Source: Cubamyces lactineus (taxonomy: Eukaryota > Basidiomycota > Agaricomycetes > Polyporales > Polyporaceae). From it: a stretch of 64,000 nt of DNA. The stretch spans positions 1,780,539-1,844,538 of the forward strand of contig JACDTU010000007.1 in NCBI GenBank assembly GCA_022376465.1, in the 5' to 3' direction. The first letter of the stretch is position 1, and each line of letters opens with the position of its first letter. The notes below the pieces were generated by a model, which was not told the origin of the DNA, did no database searches, and saw only the letters and a program-made list of their open reading frames with translations. The position numbers were made by a program, and so were the translations under genes. Shown here in pieces: positions 46,877 to 58,196 of the stretch.

Positions 46877-47998
46877 ATGGCCAGCAAGGCAACAATGCTA
46901 TCCCTGAACACGCCCGGCAAAAGAGGAGGTATCTCGAAGGCGTTGGACCCACTTGCGTTTCAATGCGACTTGGACCTCTGGTTCGACGACGGCAGCGTCG
47001 TCATCGTAGCCCAAGAGACAGGGTACTGCGTCCATAAATCTCTACTATCCCGCCGCTCCCCTGTGTTCCGAGATGCCTTCTCAGAGCCTACTTCGAGCCA
47101 GGACGGCGCCTCCAATGGCTCACGATTACATATGTATAGTGTTGCGCAGCGGGCATGCGACATGAAATGCCTCTTACAAGCTATATATGATGGCGAACGG
47201 TACGTCTCCCCCGACACAATTGTTGATATCGTTTGCTGACGGGATCTTGCAACCAGGTACCTGAAGCATTTTGAGCCATCCATCCCGTTCGGGGTGCTTT
47301 CCGCCCTGATGCGTCTGGGTCATCAACATCAGATGCCCGACATTGTCTGCAAGGCCTCGTGTCACCTACAAACGTATTTCGTGAGCGACTTCACGAAGAT
47401 CATGGGCAACAGCGAGGATGGGGTGCCCGAAGGCGTAACGTTTGCGTTTTCGGACGACCGTTCTGCAGACGTGATCGAAGCCGTCAACCTCGCACGGCTC
47501 ACGGGCGAGAACAAAATCCTCCCATTGGCGCTGTATCACTGCTGCCAACTTCCTCTGGACAACATTCTGCACGGAGTCACACGGGAGAACGGCGATGTCA
47601 TGTACCTCAGCCCGGAGGACACTGACCGGTGCTTGCGAGCACGGGAGGCCTTCCTGCGAGACTCGTCGAAGCTCTTATGCGCTATTTTGTCTACCTGTCC
47701 CGAAGAATGCACGCGTGGATCTGCATGCAGCCGCTGCTTCGCACCCTTGAGTGGAGAGCTCGCCCCGTGTCTTCCAAACTACCTCGTCACAACGGACGTG
47801 CTCGCGCCAGCCGGCCGGAGACTCGATGACCTCCGCTCATGCAGTCCGTTTGTCCGGGAACTCTGTCGCCTGTGCAAGATAGTCGCGCGGTACCAGATCA
47901 AAAGTCATACGTGGGAGTCGTGGGGAGGGCTCTTGAAGACGTTGGACTTATCTGCTGTTGACTTGGGTATCGAGTGGTTGGACTGCGATCTGTTCTGA
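46877..47998 (+). CDS. BTB/POZ-domain protein
   Basis: Two exons, 46877-47199 and 47257-47998 (354 residues; phases close through codon CG/G in YDGERYLKH). The BTB core has the order usual for Agaricomycete BTB singletons: CDLDLWFDDGSVVIVAQ, YCVHKSLLSRRSPVFRDAF, a variable loop, then DMKCLLQAIYDGERYL and FGVLSALMRLGHQHQMPDIV (the A(x)RLxxKYxxxxL-type end of the domain). The C-terminal half is a helical BACK-like extension with six cysteines (CPEECTRGSACSRC) that might bind a metal. Likely dimerises and/or bridges cullin-3 to substrates; target unknown. No transmembrane or DNA-binding segment is seen. Confidence 0.85.
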
Positions 47999-48770
47999 AG
48001 GATTATGGTGGTATGATTGCAGGATCGTTCTGGCCCCTCAGGTGCGTCCGATCCTGATCTTATTGGAAAATGTAGCCTCTAGTAACGCACCGACAGAGTC
48101 CTCAGATTTTGCTCTGAAGTACGAGAGAAGCTCTAGCGTGGTGGGTACAATGGAGAGTCGCAATAGGCTGTTTCGTATCACGACGCGTGCGTTGCTTGTA
48201 TACTGCCTTGTGTCACGCGTGCATCCGAGGTTGGATCTGGCTATATACTGTTTCCTGTCCTTTTGCCGTTAAGAATTGGCGCTAGACAGCGCCCAATAGC
48301 GAAATTACAAGACCATTCACTGATTCAGTGGCATTCACCGAGTTCGGAGCCACGTTCGGCGCCGAGGTGGGGACCGAAACGGTTATGCGCGTCACGGTCC
48401 AACGCACTCTGACCCACATGCGAAAGCCGCAAAGTGATCGCCCCTGAGGTGGTGTGATTCGTGGACGGGCGAGCAGCTAACTGTATCGACTCGCGTCCAT
48501 AACACAGCCCAGCCTGCGCACATGGACTCTGGAGAAGGCAGAAGAGGCTAGCATTAGGCACTAGTAATACATCGGTACTAGAACAGGGCGTATAATCGTC
48601 ATACGGAAGGCGTCCTTCACCACGTCCGGAGAGAGGAGCCAAGAACATAGAGCAGGCCGGGGTCGCCCCAATCCCGAGTTGTCGTGAAGTGAAGAGGAGA
48701 GGGGGTGAACGAGGAACGCTCAGCAAGGGAGCGCGAGGAGAAAGAGAGGAGAGGCGCGGGAATGGTTGTT
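47999..48770. other. convergent intergenic, BTB / sugar transporter
   Basis: About 770 bp between two 3' ends. ORFs here are short and without family features. No gene seen. Confidence 0.45.
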
Positions 48771-51022
48771 TTATGCCACAGCCTTCTCGTCGCGGCTGTC
48801 GACCTCGTGGATCTCGTGCTGCAGCGCAAACGGTCCAATCAGCACCTGTCCACACCTGCGATAGTCCAAGACGCAGCTACTCACCTTGTTGCTGCGCACG
48901 ACGTCCTCGAGCGTCCGCTTGCCGACGTCGCGCTTGATGGCCCAGGCGGTGAACACGTGCCCCTGGGCGAAGACGTCCTCGATCTCCTCGAGCGTCCGGC
49001 CGGCCGTCTCGGGGAACATGAAGAAGATGTGGAGGAAGGCGGCGAAGTTGAACGCGCCGAAGATGAAGTACGTCTTCCACGCGATGTTCGACAGACCCGG
49101 GGGGACCGCCCATGCCAGCGCGAAGTTGAATGCCCAGTTCGCCGCTGTAAGGGGGGATCGTGAGTGAGTAAGTACTGGCGAAGAGAAGAGATGATGGGGC
49201 AGGGAGCTTACCGGTGGAGAACGCGACGGCCTTGGCACGCACGCGCATAGGGAAGATCTCGGCGGGGTACGTCCACGAAACGGGGCCCATAGTGATGGCG
49301 AAACTGCAGACAAAGAGGTAGGAGAAGACGATGACTGCCTTCGTGATGCCGTCGTGGTCGCTAATGACCCAGACACGATCACCGTCGACCGTGCCCCAGT
49401 GTCCGTAGCGGCCCTGCAGGCCACCGACGAGCATGAGCCAGAAGCCCATGAGAAGCGTGCCGGCGAGGAGCATCGGGCGGCGACCCCACTTGTCGATGTA
49501 GATGATGGCGGGAATTGTGAACGCGACGTTGAGCACGTACTGGACCGAGTCCGCGATGAGGTTGCCGCGGCGGCCGGTGAGACCGGCGCCCTGGAAGACG
49601 TAGATGATGTAGTACATCATGATGTTCATGCCCGACAGCTGCGACCACATCTGGAGCGACGCGCCAAGAGTGACACGGCGGAAAATGCCTGGCTTGAGGA
49701 GGTCGAGGTAGGACTTGGCGCCCTCGGTGCGCTCGAAGCGGACCTGCTCCTTGATTTCGTTGATCTCGAGCTGGACGAGCTCGTTGTTCGGGTCGCCCTT
49801 GCCGTGGAGGTCGGCGAGGATCTCGAGCGCCTCGTCCTCGCTACATTGAGCAGCCCGGTCTGAGGTGAGTGGGAATGAAACAAGACAGGTGTGAGATGCT
49901 GCGTACCGGTCGTGGTCAACGAGCCAACGGGGCGACTCGGGGAAGAACATCATGCCGAGAGAGAGAACGATGGCGGGAATCATCTGGAGACCCCACGGAA
50001 TGCGGAAGGACGCAACACCGTCGATATACGAGCAGCCGAATTCGACAAAGTACTGAAGGAGGATACCCCATGTGATCGACCTGTCAAGTGGCAGCTTGAA
50101 TGACCGTCTCCGAACAAGGTTTGCGGTATAGAACATACCATTGCTGCATAGACACGATGCGACCACGGATACGAGGCTCGGTGATCTCAGACTGGTAGAG
50201 GGGAACAATGGCGGAGGCAATGCCGACGGAGAGACCAGAGATGATACGGCCGACGACGAGCATGCCTCGGTTCTAGACGGAATAGAGCAATGTCAGCTGG
50301 TGCGCATGATGGGAAAAGGAAGAACGGCCCAGGGTGCTTCGACGAAGCTCCCGGTGAGCCGCGATCTCAGGATGCAGCCACAGCGAAGCGCCGCAGCTTA
50401 TCTGCGTCGGGGCCAATAGCCATCTCGAACCCCCAGGTGACGCCGAGAACGTGCTCGCCGCCAGGCGAGACAGAGAGGAGAGGACGAGACACTTACGACG
50501 GCGGCGCACTGGAGGATGGAGCCGATGACCCAGATCCAGCCAGAGAGGATGATGGTCCACTTGCGGCCGAAGAGGTCGGCAAGCTTGGAGACCGCGAGGG
50601 CACCGACGAAGGAGCCCGCAGGCATGGAGGCGACGATGGCACCTTGGGCGTTGGGACCCGGGTTGCCGAAGGTGTTCTTGTAGGCGTCATTGGACAAGAC
50701 GCCGGACATGGACGAGATGTCCAGTCCGAAGAGGCCACCGCCGATACATGCGAACGAACCTGAGGTGGGAGAACACAGGTTTGGTCAGGGACGTGAATTC
50801 GCAGGTGGGGGTTGTGTGTGCGTGGGTGGCGGTGAGGCTTACCGACGATGTACTGCGGGTAGGGGAGACTGTCAGTGAGTACATCTGGTGGCGCGACGGG
50901 ATCACTCAAGGAGGCTTACCGGGTTAGACGCGATGGCAGCGCTGTACTGTAAAGCGAGACATGAGACGTTGAGCGCGTGTTGGGAGGGACAGTGGATGAG
51001 AAGGACGTACGCCTTTACCCAT
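48771..51022 (-). CDS. MFS sugar (hexose-type) transporter
   Basis: Nine exons on the minus strand: 51022-51011 (12 bases, MGKG), 50946-50920 (27 bases), 50852-50843 (a 10-base microexon), 50759-50497, 50272-50139, 50080-49907, 49840-49212, 49144-48885, 48818-48771. Phases close to 518 residues, normal for the sugar-porter family. Signatures: SFACIGGGLFGLDISSMSGV (TM1), KLADLFGRKWTI (motif A), SEITEPRIRGRIVSMQQW (PESPR-preceding loop), FFPESPRWLV, QMWSQLSGMNIMMYYIIYVF (QLxGxNxxxYY, TM7), DKWGRRPMLL, TYPAEIFPMRVRAKA and FMFPETAGRTLEEIEDVF. Proton-coupled hexose uptake at the plasma membrane is expected. The tail ends SRDEKAVA. Three consecutive very small 5' exons are easily missed by automatic gene callers. 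Divergent from MUB1 over 1.85 kb. Confidence 0.93.
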
Positions 51023-52872
51023 GGTGACGAATGACCGAGCGAGAGCGAGAGGTGCGCTGGATCGCTGGTAAGGTGAGAGGCGAAAGAGCAGAGACCACAC
51101 CCGGGGGTGGGCTCAAGGGCGGGGAGGGAGGGCGGTTTTATAGCGCGCTAGAAGGGAGTTGAAAGAGAGAAGCATGTGGACTCGATGGACGGACCGGGGG
51201 TGAGGAGAGGTCGTCTGACCCAGGCACAGACCGGGTTGCCCACAAATGCGGGGGAGGAGTTTAGCGAGGATTGATGGGGATGATGGTTTGGGAACGTTGG
51301 CTGATGTTCCCTTTCGTCATTCCCAGTTCCCGTGGCTGCTCGTCTGGCGCGAAAGAGGATGAACGCTCCTCCAAGAGGAAGTGGTCTGCAGATAGAGTTC
51401 TGATACATGCATGCATACCACGGGCGTTGGGTCGACCTGTCGTGTCAGTACGATGTGCACAAGACGGGCGCAATGGCCGCGGGTGTGGGGTCGTCGTGGG
51501 ATGCGGGGGTGGGCGGGGAAAACGCTTCAGCCAACGGCTGCACGCGATCTCCGATCTGCCCTCGCAACCGATCCCCGCACAAGCGCACCTTTCAGGTGAA
51601 AACATACCCATTCCTCCTCTTCATTTTCGCTGCCCCGGCAGAGCAGAACCTTCTTTCAGGGGCTCGCGAACCACATGCGAAACATCTCCACTCCCATTTT
51701 GCCTGATCCTCAGTACCTGACCGACCCCAGTTTGTTCTACCGGCTGCCTTGCTCTGTCTTGGCGTCATCACAAATCCATAATCCTTACTCCAGCGTACTG
51801 CTGCACCTCGCGGAACCAAGATCGCAGTCACTGATGGCCGGCGTTCTTTCGAGCGAGGCCCGCCTCGTACAATTTTCGCCCTGCATATCCGAGTTGTGGA
51901 TCAGAGTCATCGTCCGTACATGCAGAGCGCATGGCCAAGTCCGAGTCTGGCCAGAGAGACTGTTGCACCCCGTACCCACGATTACCTCTACCTTCTTTCT
52001 GGACGATGACCGACCAGGCCTCGAAGACGGTAGTGAATCTCCGGATCCGAGCTCTGCAAGTGTCACCTGCTGTATGCTGAGTTGCGTCAAAAAGAATCTA
52101 ACCTCTTGCCGCGGAGAGCTTCCCACGGTACACACAACAGGCGCACGACGCAGAAGATCCTCGGAGCGATAGACAATTGGGCATGGGCATAAGGGATCCC
52201 CCAGTAAAGCTCCCAGCGCAGCCATTCATACAGCAAGTACGACCGTGGCAGCCACGCTGCCCACGAACCACGGACCTATCAGGTCCCGTCGCTCCGCCAC
52301 TGGTGAGATCTAACAACTAGACTGATAATTATCCAGATTAGCGTTTGTAACATGTGTTTGACAGACCCACCACGGAAGGGAGGAAGGCAGAAACAAGACA
52401 GGCTGGCAGATGGAGGGTCGTGCGACCAACAAGACGCGTCTGCACAGCATCGGAATCACAGGAGCATCGCGGGACTACATCTGAATTGTTATGCGGCAAA
52501 GATACTATGCTGATACCTTGCAGCCCAGTTCACGCAGCGACGCGGCGGCACCGGAGAGCGTTGTATTTGTGTTGGAAGAGACGAGACGGAAGCAAAAGAC
52601 GGAGAGCGATCCGACTTGTGCGAAATCGTCCAACGCAGGGACAGCCACCGGTGACAAACAGAGACAAACAAAGGATCAGTCAGATCAGGTGTGGCCTGGC
52701 GCGCAGACGACGCCTTCAACATCATCCTCCCCGTCTTCCTCGCTATCCGTCTCGACGACAACACACACGACCCCAACGTCGGCATCACCGCCGTCGACGA
52801 CCTCAGAGCTACCTCTTTCCTCCTCTTGCGTCTTGTCGTGATCGTCTCAGAGCCACTGGTTTTGTCCGAGAC
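51023..52872. promoter_or_regulatory. divergent upstream region, sugar transporter / MUB1
   Basis: 1.85 kb between two start codons; must contain both promoters and 5' leaders. Open frames at 52354-52968 and 52691-53260 are composition-driven; the last ~180 bp before 52873 are pyrimidine-rich and probably the MUB1 5' UTR. No gene seen. Confidence 0.45.
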
Positions 52873-55800
52873 ATGCGGGAGTCCAACTTCGCATTCCCAG
52901 CCCAGAATCGGGCCTGTGTCTGCATCTCCTCACAGCTCTATGACAGAAGAGGTACGCGTGCAGTCTAAGGCTGAGTTTGAGAAGGTCTACATGCTCATCT
53001 TTTCGCGCAGCGCTGGACACCAACTCTCCTTTACCGCTCTTCAACTCCCTCACCCATCTCGTCTATCTCACCTCCACATCTCCCCGTATCCGAGAGATTA
53101 TGACCATGGATGGCGGCCTCGAACGTCTCGTGCGCATCCTTCACGATTTTTGCATCTCTCCCCCACCGCCAGAAAACCCCGCCATCTTCTACGGTCTCTC
53201 TCCTCCCGGTGCCCACTCATCAAAGCCTGTGCCCACTCTTTTACCCAAGACATGGGATAAACACGCCGCCTATCGCTTCTCTCTCGCTTTTCAGTGCATC
53301 GTTAACATCGGCGTGCGCGGCAGCGAGCCTATCCGCAGTCGTGTAGTTCAGGCTGGGACGCTTGAGGTAGTAGGCTGCATTCTTGAGGCGTGGCTGGCCA
53401 GCAAAGGCTTCCCCGTCGGTCCCAGCGTCGGCGCAAACGGTATGCCCAGAGAGAGCAGAGAACAGCGCTTGGCGAGACGACAGGCCCAGCTCGAGTCGAG
53501 ACAACGCGAACAAGCGGCGGCAATAGCGCGGGCGTTGGAGCGCCAGATCGCCACCGAGCAACTCACGCGTTCGGCAGACACGTCCATCGCGTCCATCGAC
53601 ACCTCCCAGGATGTGCGTCAGCACCCCGGTCTTCGTCCCCGTATGTTTGTCAGACTGACATTGCACAGGAGCCCATGCAGACCGAACAGGCAACCCCCGG
53701 CGCTTCCCGCGCACAGGATACAGATACCTCCGCAGAGACCTCTACCAACGCCACACCCAACGGTGGCAATACCCCCACCGGCACCGTCGTCGTGCCCGCC
53801 AGAGATCGCAGTGGCACGATTATTGCTCGTCCTGTCTGGGACCAGCCGGCGAACACCACGCGGCGACCGCACCGGTCGCGACTCAACGTGCCCGCGGCCT
53901 CGGCGGGCCCATCCACATCCACATCTGCCGCCAACTCGAGACCTGAAACGGAGACGGAAGACGATGGAGACGTTGACATGGACCGCGAGAGCCGCGATGG
54001 CGACGCACCGTCTCCCTCGCCCGAGCGTCAGCCGTCAGACACAGGCACCATCCGTGCGACGCATTCTCGCCGGGCTGTTGGAATTGTATCAGACACCGCT
54101 GGACCTGCAGGGCCCGGTGCCTCGATGGACATGAACTCGGATCCACACATTGTCATCAACGATGAAGGTGTAGTCACCGGTGTTGGCGTAGAGGACGGCA
54201 TCGTCTCGCTCGAGGCGAACGACGACTTTGCGATGGGCGCGCCCCCAGGGGCACCTGGTGCGATTGACGGACCTCCCGCCCGTGCGGTTGCTGACGCCCA
54301 TGCAGGAGCTGGTGAACGCACACCCCGTGCTGGCACCACGAACCTTCCTATGACAGCCGCTCGCCCCAATATGGCCGGCGCCTTCCTCTCACCAACGGCG
54401 GCTGACGCCCCTGGAGCCCGACAAGCCGAGGGTGGTACTCCTGCGCGGCAGAACACCATCCGGGGCGGAAACGCAGCGAACGCTGCTGGCACTGCCGCTG
54501 CGGGCGGGGCGGCACACCATCACCACCATCATCATGCACGGGAGACTGAGACGGGGCCGTACCGCGACGAGGACGTGCTATTGAGCCTGCAGCTCCTGGC
54601 GTACCTGAGCAAATACCCGCACTGCAGAGAGGCGTTTTACACCATGCGGCCGAGCTTCCACCCAGCGACGTTGCAACTTGCAAACGAGGCTGGGCGGTAC
54701 GGTCAGTCGTCTTCCTCGAGCGGTGGGAACACTGCCTCGGCATCCTCTTCGACGTCGACGAGCCGTGTAGCGCAGGCGTCCAACGCAGGTAGTGCAGCAT
54801 CTTCATCGTCAGCCAAGGATTCGCATCCGTTCGTCAAGGCGTTCAACACGGCGACAGGCCGTGGGAAAGAGAAGGAGAAAGAGAAGGACAAGGCTTCGGC
54901 GTCTTCGTCGACCGCTGGTACGGGCTCGAGCGCGGCTGCGGCGCAGGGGGGCTCAAAGCCGCGGATGACGAATGTGTTTGCGCTGGTCGAGCGGTTCACG
55001 TACCGCCATAGCTCTTCGGACCTCGAGCTGTCTAACCCTCCTCCCAGTCTGCCTCCTGAGATCCAGTACTGGGCGGGCGTCATCATGCGGAACGCGTGCC
55101 GGAAGGACGACAGTCGTGGCGGTATCCGTCAGTGTGCGAACAGTGAGTTCAAGGCGTATACTCGCAGTGTTGATTTCACACTGACAGCTGTTCGCAGTGT
55201 TGTGTGGGAAGTGGGAGCGGTTCCCGCGCGAGTTTGCAAAGTGCCGGAGATGCAGGAAAGCCAAGTACTGCGGGAAGGAGTGCCAGAGCACGGCGTGGAG
55301 CGAAGGACACAGGTTCTGGTGCAGCGCGAAGGAGCCGGAAGAAGAGGGCGAGCACCACCACCACCAGAACGGCGAAAGTTCCCGGGCGGCTGCTGCCACT
55401 GGCACGGCGGCAGCGGCGGCTGGAGGCGCGGCGAACATGGCGAACGCATCCGTGACGGCAGGCGGGACCGTGGTGGGACGAGCCGAGCGGCGTGAAGCGC
55501 GAGAACGGGAGAGGCAAGCGAGGGCGGCGGCGGTAGCAGCGGCTGGAGGTGGCGGGGACACGACAAGGCAGGGCGCAGCGGAGGAGCGCGGGGCCGACCA
55601 GACGTACTGGCGTACGCAAGATGTCCGATGGCGAGCGGAGATGCAGGCGACGCTGCAGAGCATCGTCTCGCCCGAGGTGCTTCGGGCGGTCAATGAGGCG
55701 AACGGGCGGCGGGACGCGACTGGGCAGGGGGCGACACCAGCCCAGGTGGCGGCCGCACGCCAGGCGTTGCCTGCGCTGACGGCGGTGCTCGAGGGACGGT

Positions 55801-56105
55801 GGAGCTATCCCGCGAGAGATGGAGCTGCGGCGGGCACGGAGGCCGAGGCGAACTCGAGCAATGCGAGCGCGACTGCAGTGGCCAACACGCCGACGTCGTC
55901 GTTCGCTGCTTCGAACGCGGAGGTCCTGGCACGGTTGGCGACGGCGCCCGACCCGGAGGCAATGCAACGTCTCCTGCAGCGGATTCAAGGACCGAGGTAT
56001 CGAGGCCCGCGGGGCGAGGGCGCGCCGGGGCCATCGAGAGAGGGATCTGCTGCTCCGAGGGATGGCGCGGAGACGAGCGAGGACGTGGACATGGCGATTG
56101 ACTAA
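52873..56105 (+). CDS. MUB1: MYND-type zinc-finger protein, MUB1/samB homologue
   Basis: Four exons: 52873-52951, 53011-53612, 53669-55142, 55198-56105 (1020 residues, phases close). The N-terminus (MRESNFAFPAQ..VCISSQLYDRRALDTNSPLP, then LTSTSPRIREIMTMDGGLER) is the conserved samB/Mub1 start, an armadillo-like helical region. The MYND finger sits after the exon 3/4 junction: QCANMLCGKWERF, FAKCRRCRKAKYCGKECQST, WSEGHRFWC. In yeast Mub1 works with Ubr2 and Rad6 to ubiquitylate Rpn4, tuning proteasome level; in Aspergillus samB affects development and septum placement. Between these conserved ends lie ~500 residues of disordered, lineage-specific sequence with a seven-His tract (54520-54540), Ser/Ala/Gly runs and a KEKEKEKDK stretch. 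The C-terminus is Ala-rich, with helices and an acidic ending. The 701-codon open frame from 53390 begins out of frame and misses the N-terminus. Confidence 0.93.
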
Positions 56106-56546
56106 ACGTCGCCGTGTTCGTGTTTGCGTTCGTTGGCTGCCGTGTCCCTCTGGTTTTGGTTTGGACGATGATGACCGTTACCCATATAATAGACTCGCGC
56201 GCGCTGCATGGGCCGCTCGAGCGTCGTCGTAAGTAGATACACATCCGCTCGAGCTGCCAACCCACCTACCCACCACGCACCTTCCCACATACTCACGTTG
56301 ATATCACCTCGCCTCGTCTCGTTTCGCTCCGTCTTGTCCGGATAATGCCTGCGTAGTCGTCGGTGTCGTTGTCGTCTTTCGTCGTTTCTTCGCTGCTCGT
56401 TTGATCATGACCGTCGCAATGTAGTATACTCACACATCCCTATATTCTATTCCGCCCAATTTTTCACTTCCGTACGACGCTCTTTACCACTGGCCTGGCC
56501 ACGACATACACAACATGCACATGCGTCTTCTGCGTACGAGTGTGAT
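56106..56546. other. MUB1 3' flank
   Basis: T/C-rich 3' UTR-like DNA up to the left end of the foldback element; no gene seen. Confidence 0.45.
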
Positions 56547-56974
56547 TGGATGACTTTCCGTAACGATTTAGAAATTCTAAACCAGTTCTAAACGCTCAAT
56601 AAGGAAGGAGATCTCAGATATGTGGAGCAGTTCGAACTCCGAACGCAAGACGACCTCGTTCTAAACGCTCTAAGCGCCCACAGTTTAGAAGGGGGGGTCG
56701 ACCCCCCCTTCTAGTTCTAAACCGCACTCTAAACCGCCGTATCAGGAAGTGCGCGCGCCCCACTCTGACCGATTTGGCAGGTGCGCCCTCCCTCACGCTT
56801 ACCTAACACGCATCCAAAGGATTTCCCGACGGGCGCTAGGTGCCTCTAAGATTTAGAATTCCCTGGTGTGCGACAGGTTACGGATGGAGCCCCACGCATT
56901 CTAAACGGGTTCAAACTCCGAGATCTCGTTAAGAACTAGTTTAGAATTTCTAAATCGTTACGGAAAGTCATCCA
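56547..56974. mobile_element. 428-bp MITE / foldback element
   Basis: 43-bp terminal inverted repeats: TGGATGACTTTCCGTAACGA.. at 56547-56589 and its reverse complement at 56932-56974, with one mismatch (CCAG against CTAG near the inner end). Symmetry continues inwards (GGAGATCTC near 56608 against CGAGATCTC near 56921). The centre carries a near-perfect palindrome around GGGGGGTCGACCCCCC (about 56686-56717). The sequence is AT-richer than its surroundings and enriched in TTCTAAA/TTTAGAA words. It has no coding capacity, as expected for a non-autonomous DNA element. I cannot see a clear target-site duplication directly outside the ends. Confidence 0.85.
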
Positions 56975-57160
56975 CTTATTCCGAGTGGCCGATTCTAGAC
57001 GCTTCTCGGGCGTTGTTTGGCCGGAACAAACAAAGACGACCACAAAAATCCGGAGCGTGTCATTGAGCGCTTACTGTGTTCTGTCTCTCGCTCGCCCTCC
57101 TCCTCATCCTCCTCCTCGTCCTCTCCGTGTTCTCCGTTCTCGCTTTCTTCTTCTGCACAA

Positions 57161-57692
57161 ATGGTCTGCCACCGTCTGCTCTGCTGCTCGCGACGGACTG
57201 CGTACTGAACAGCTGGACTGTAGGCTGCCCAGGCGACGTTCAAGTCCATCAAAGCCGTCGTGCCCCTCCTTGACCGCGTCCTCGTCCGCCGTTTCAAGCC
57301 CGAGACGGTACGCTTCGCTGGCACCCCTTTCGCTACCGCTTGTGTACTGACGACGTCTGTGCGCGCGTGCGCGGGACTACACACGCACAGAAAACCGCGA
57401 GCGGTGTCTACCTTCCTTCGTCTGCGACGAGCCAGCCCCTCCCCGAGGCGACTGTCATCGCGACTGGCCCCGGTGCGCCCGACCGCACTGGCAAGATTGT
57501 GCCCACCAACGTCAAGGCTGGTGACCGCGTCCTCCTTCCCGGTTGGGGCGGTAGCCCTATCAAGCTCGGTGACGAGGTAAGCTGTGACACGAGAGTCCAT
57601 GTCCGCTTCGAGCCTGCTACTGATTCGCGGCCGGGGTATAGGAGTACTACCTCTTCCGCGACTCGGAGATCCTCGCGAAGATCCAAGAGTGA
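57161..57692 (+). CDS. HSP10: mitochondrial 10-kDa chaperonin (GroES/HSP10)
   Basis: Co-chaperonin of Hsp60 for protein folding in the mitochondrial matrix. Exons: 57161-57163 (only the ATG), 57224-57307, 57391-57576, 57642-57692; 107 residues, the expected size. Sequence: MAAQATFKSIKAVVPLLDRV, VRRFKPETKTASGVYLPSSA (mobile loop), LPEATVIATGPGAP, VKAGDRVLLPGWGGSPIKLG and EYYLFRDSEILAKIQE. These match the GroES family in order. The first coding exon supplies only the start codon; the donor is the weak GTCTGC, while the acceptor (GGACTGTAG) is good. The 5' UTR is rich in CTC/TCC (57083-57150). This is the sole recognisable GroES gene in the window and has no Hsp60 neighbour. Confidence 0.9.
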
Positions 57693-58196
57693 GCGGTTGC
57701 TCCTTGCTGCTCAGGCGCGCGCTCAGGGCCGGCGTTCGCTCGCCCCCCTTGCGCGTCCCGGGTGTGTATGAGAGAGTGGCCGTGTCGTGAAGGAGTGTGG
57801 AAGGGAGAAGAGGAAGGTCCCGGCGTACGACCTGGAAAAGTTCGCTATCATCCTGCACCTTATTACTCCGCTAATCATCGTGTTTCTGTGCTTTCTGCAA
57901 TGTGCTATTGGATCCCTGCAATCAACATCATCCCGTCATCCCTGCTCTTACACTCTCTTGTGCTCCCCTTGGGGCTGCTCTCACGCGGTCGCTCATGGAT
58001 TCAGTAGGCAAGGAAAGGTAAGCGTGCTTGAGTTCCTCCGGCTTCTCCCGACGCCCGTTCTGCTTAATGTTCGCGGTTTTGTTCCGCCTTATGATGTACC
58101 TCCAGAACGGTGGCAAATGATTCAACTATCCAAACTATCTATGTACAGTAATCATCCACCACATCGCGAGGACGCTGGTATCGAACGTCCAAAGAC
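57693..58196. other. intergenic, HSP10 / P450 relic
   Basis: HSP10 3' UTR and the downstream flank of the P450 relic. No gene seen; the plus-strand ORF to 58314 is mostly antisense to the relic. Confidence 0.45.

Noticed and set aside
54519..54540. His tract as a cloning tag or vector contamination
   Set aside because: Codons are mixed, flanks are continuous fungal coding sequence, and no vector-like sequence is present.
53390..55495. 701-codon ORF as the whole MUB1 gene
   Set aside because: Its first ~90 codons and last ~100 codons are in the wrong frame; correct splicing at 53613-53668 and 55143-55197 recovers the samB N-terminus and the MYND finger.
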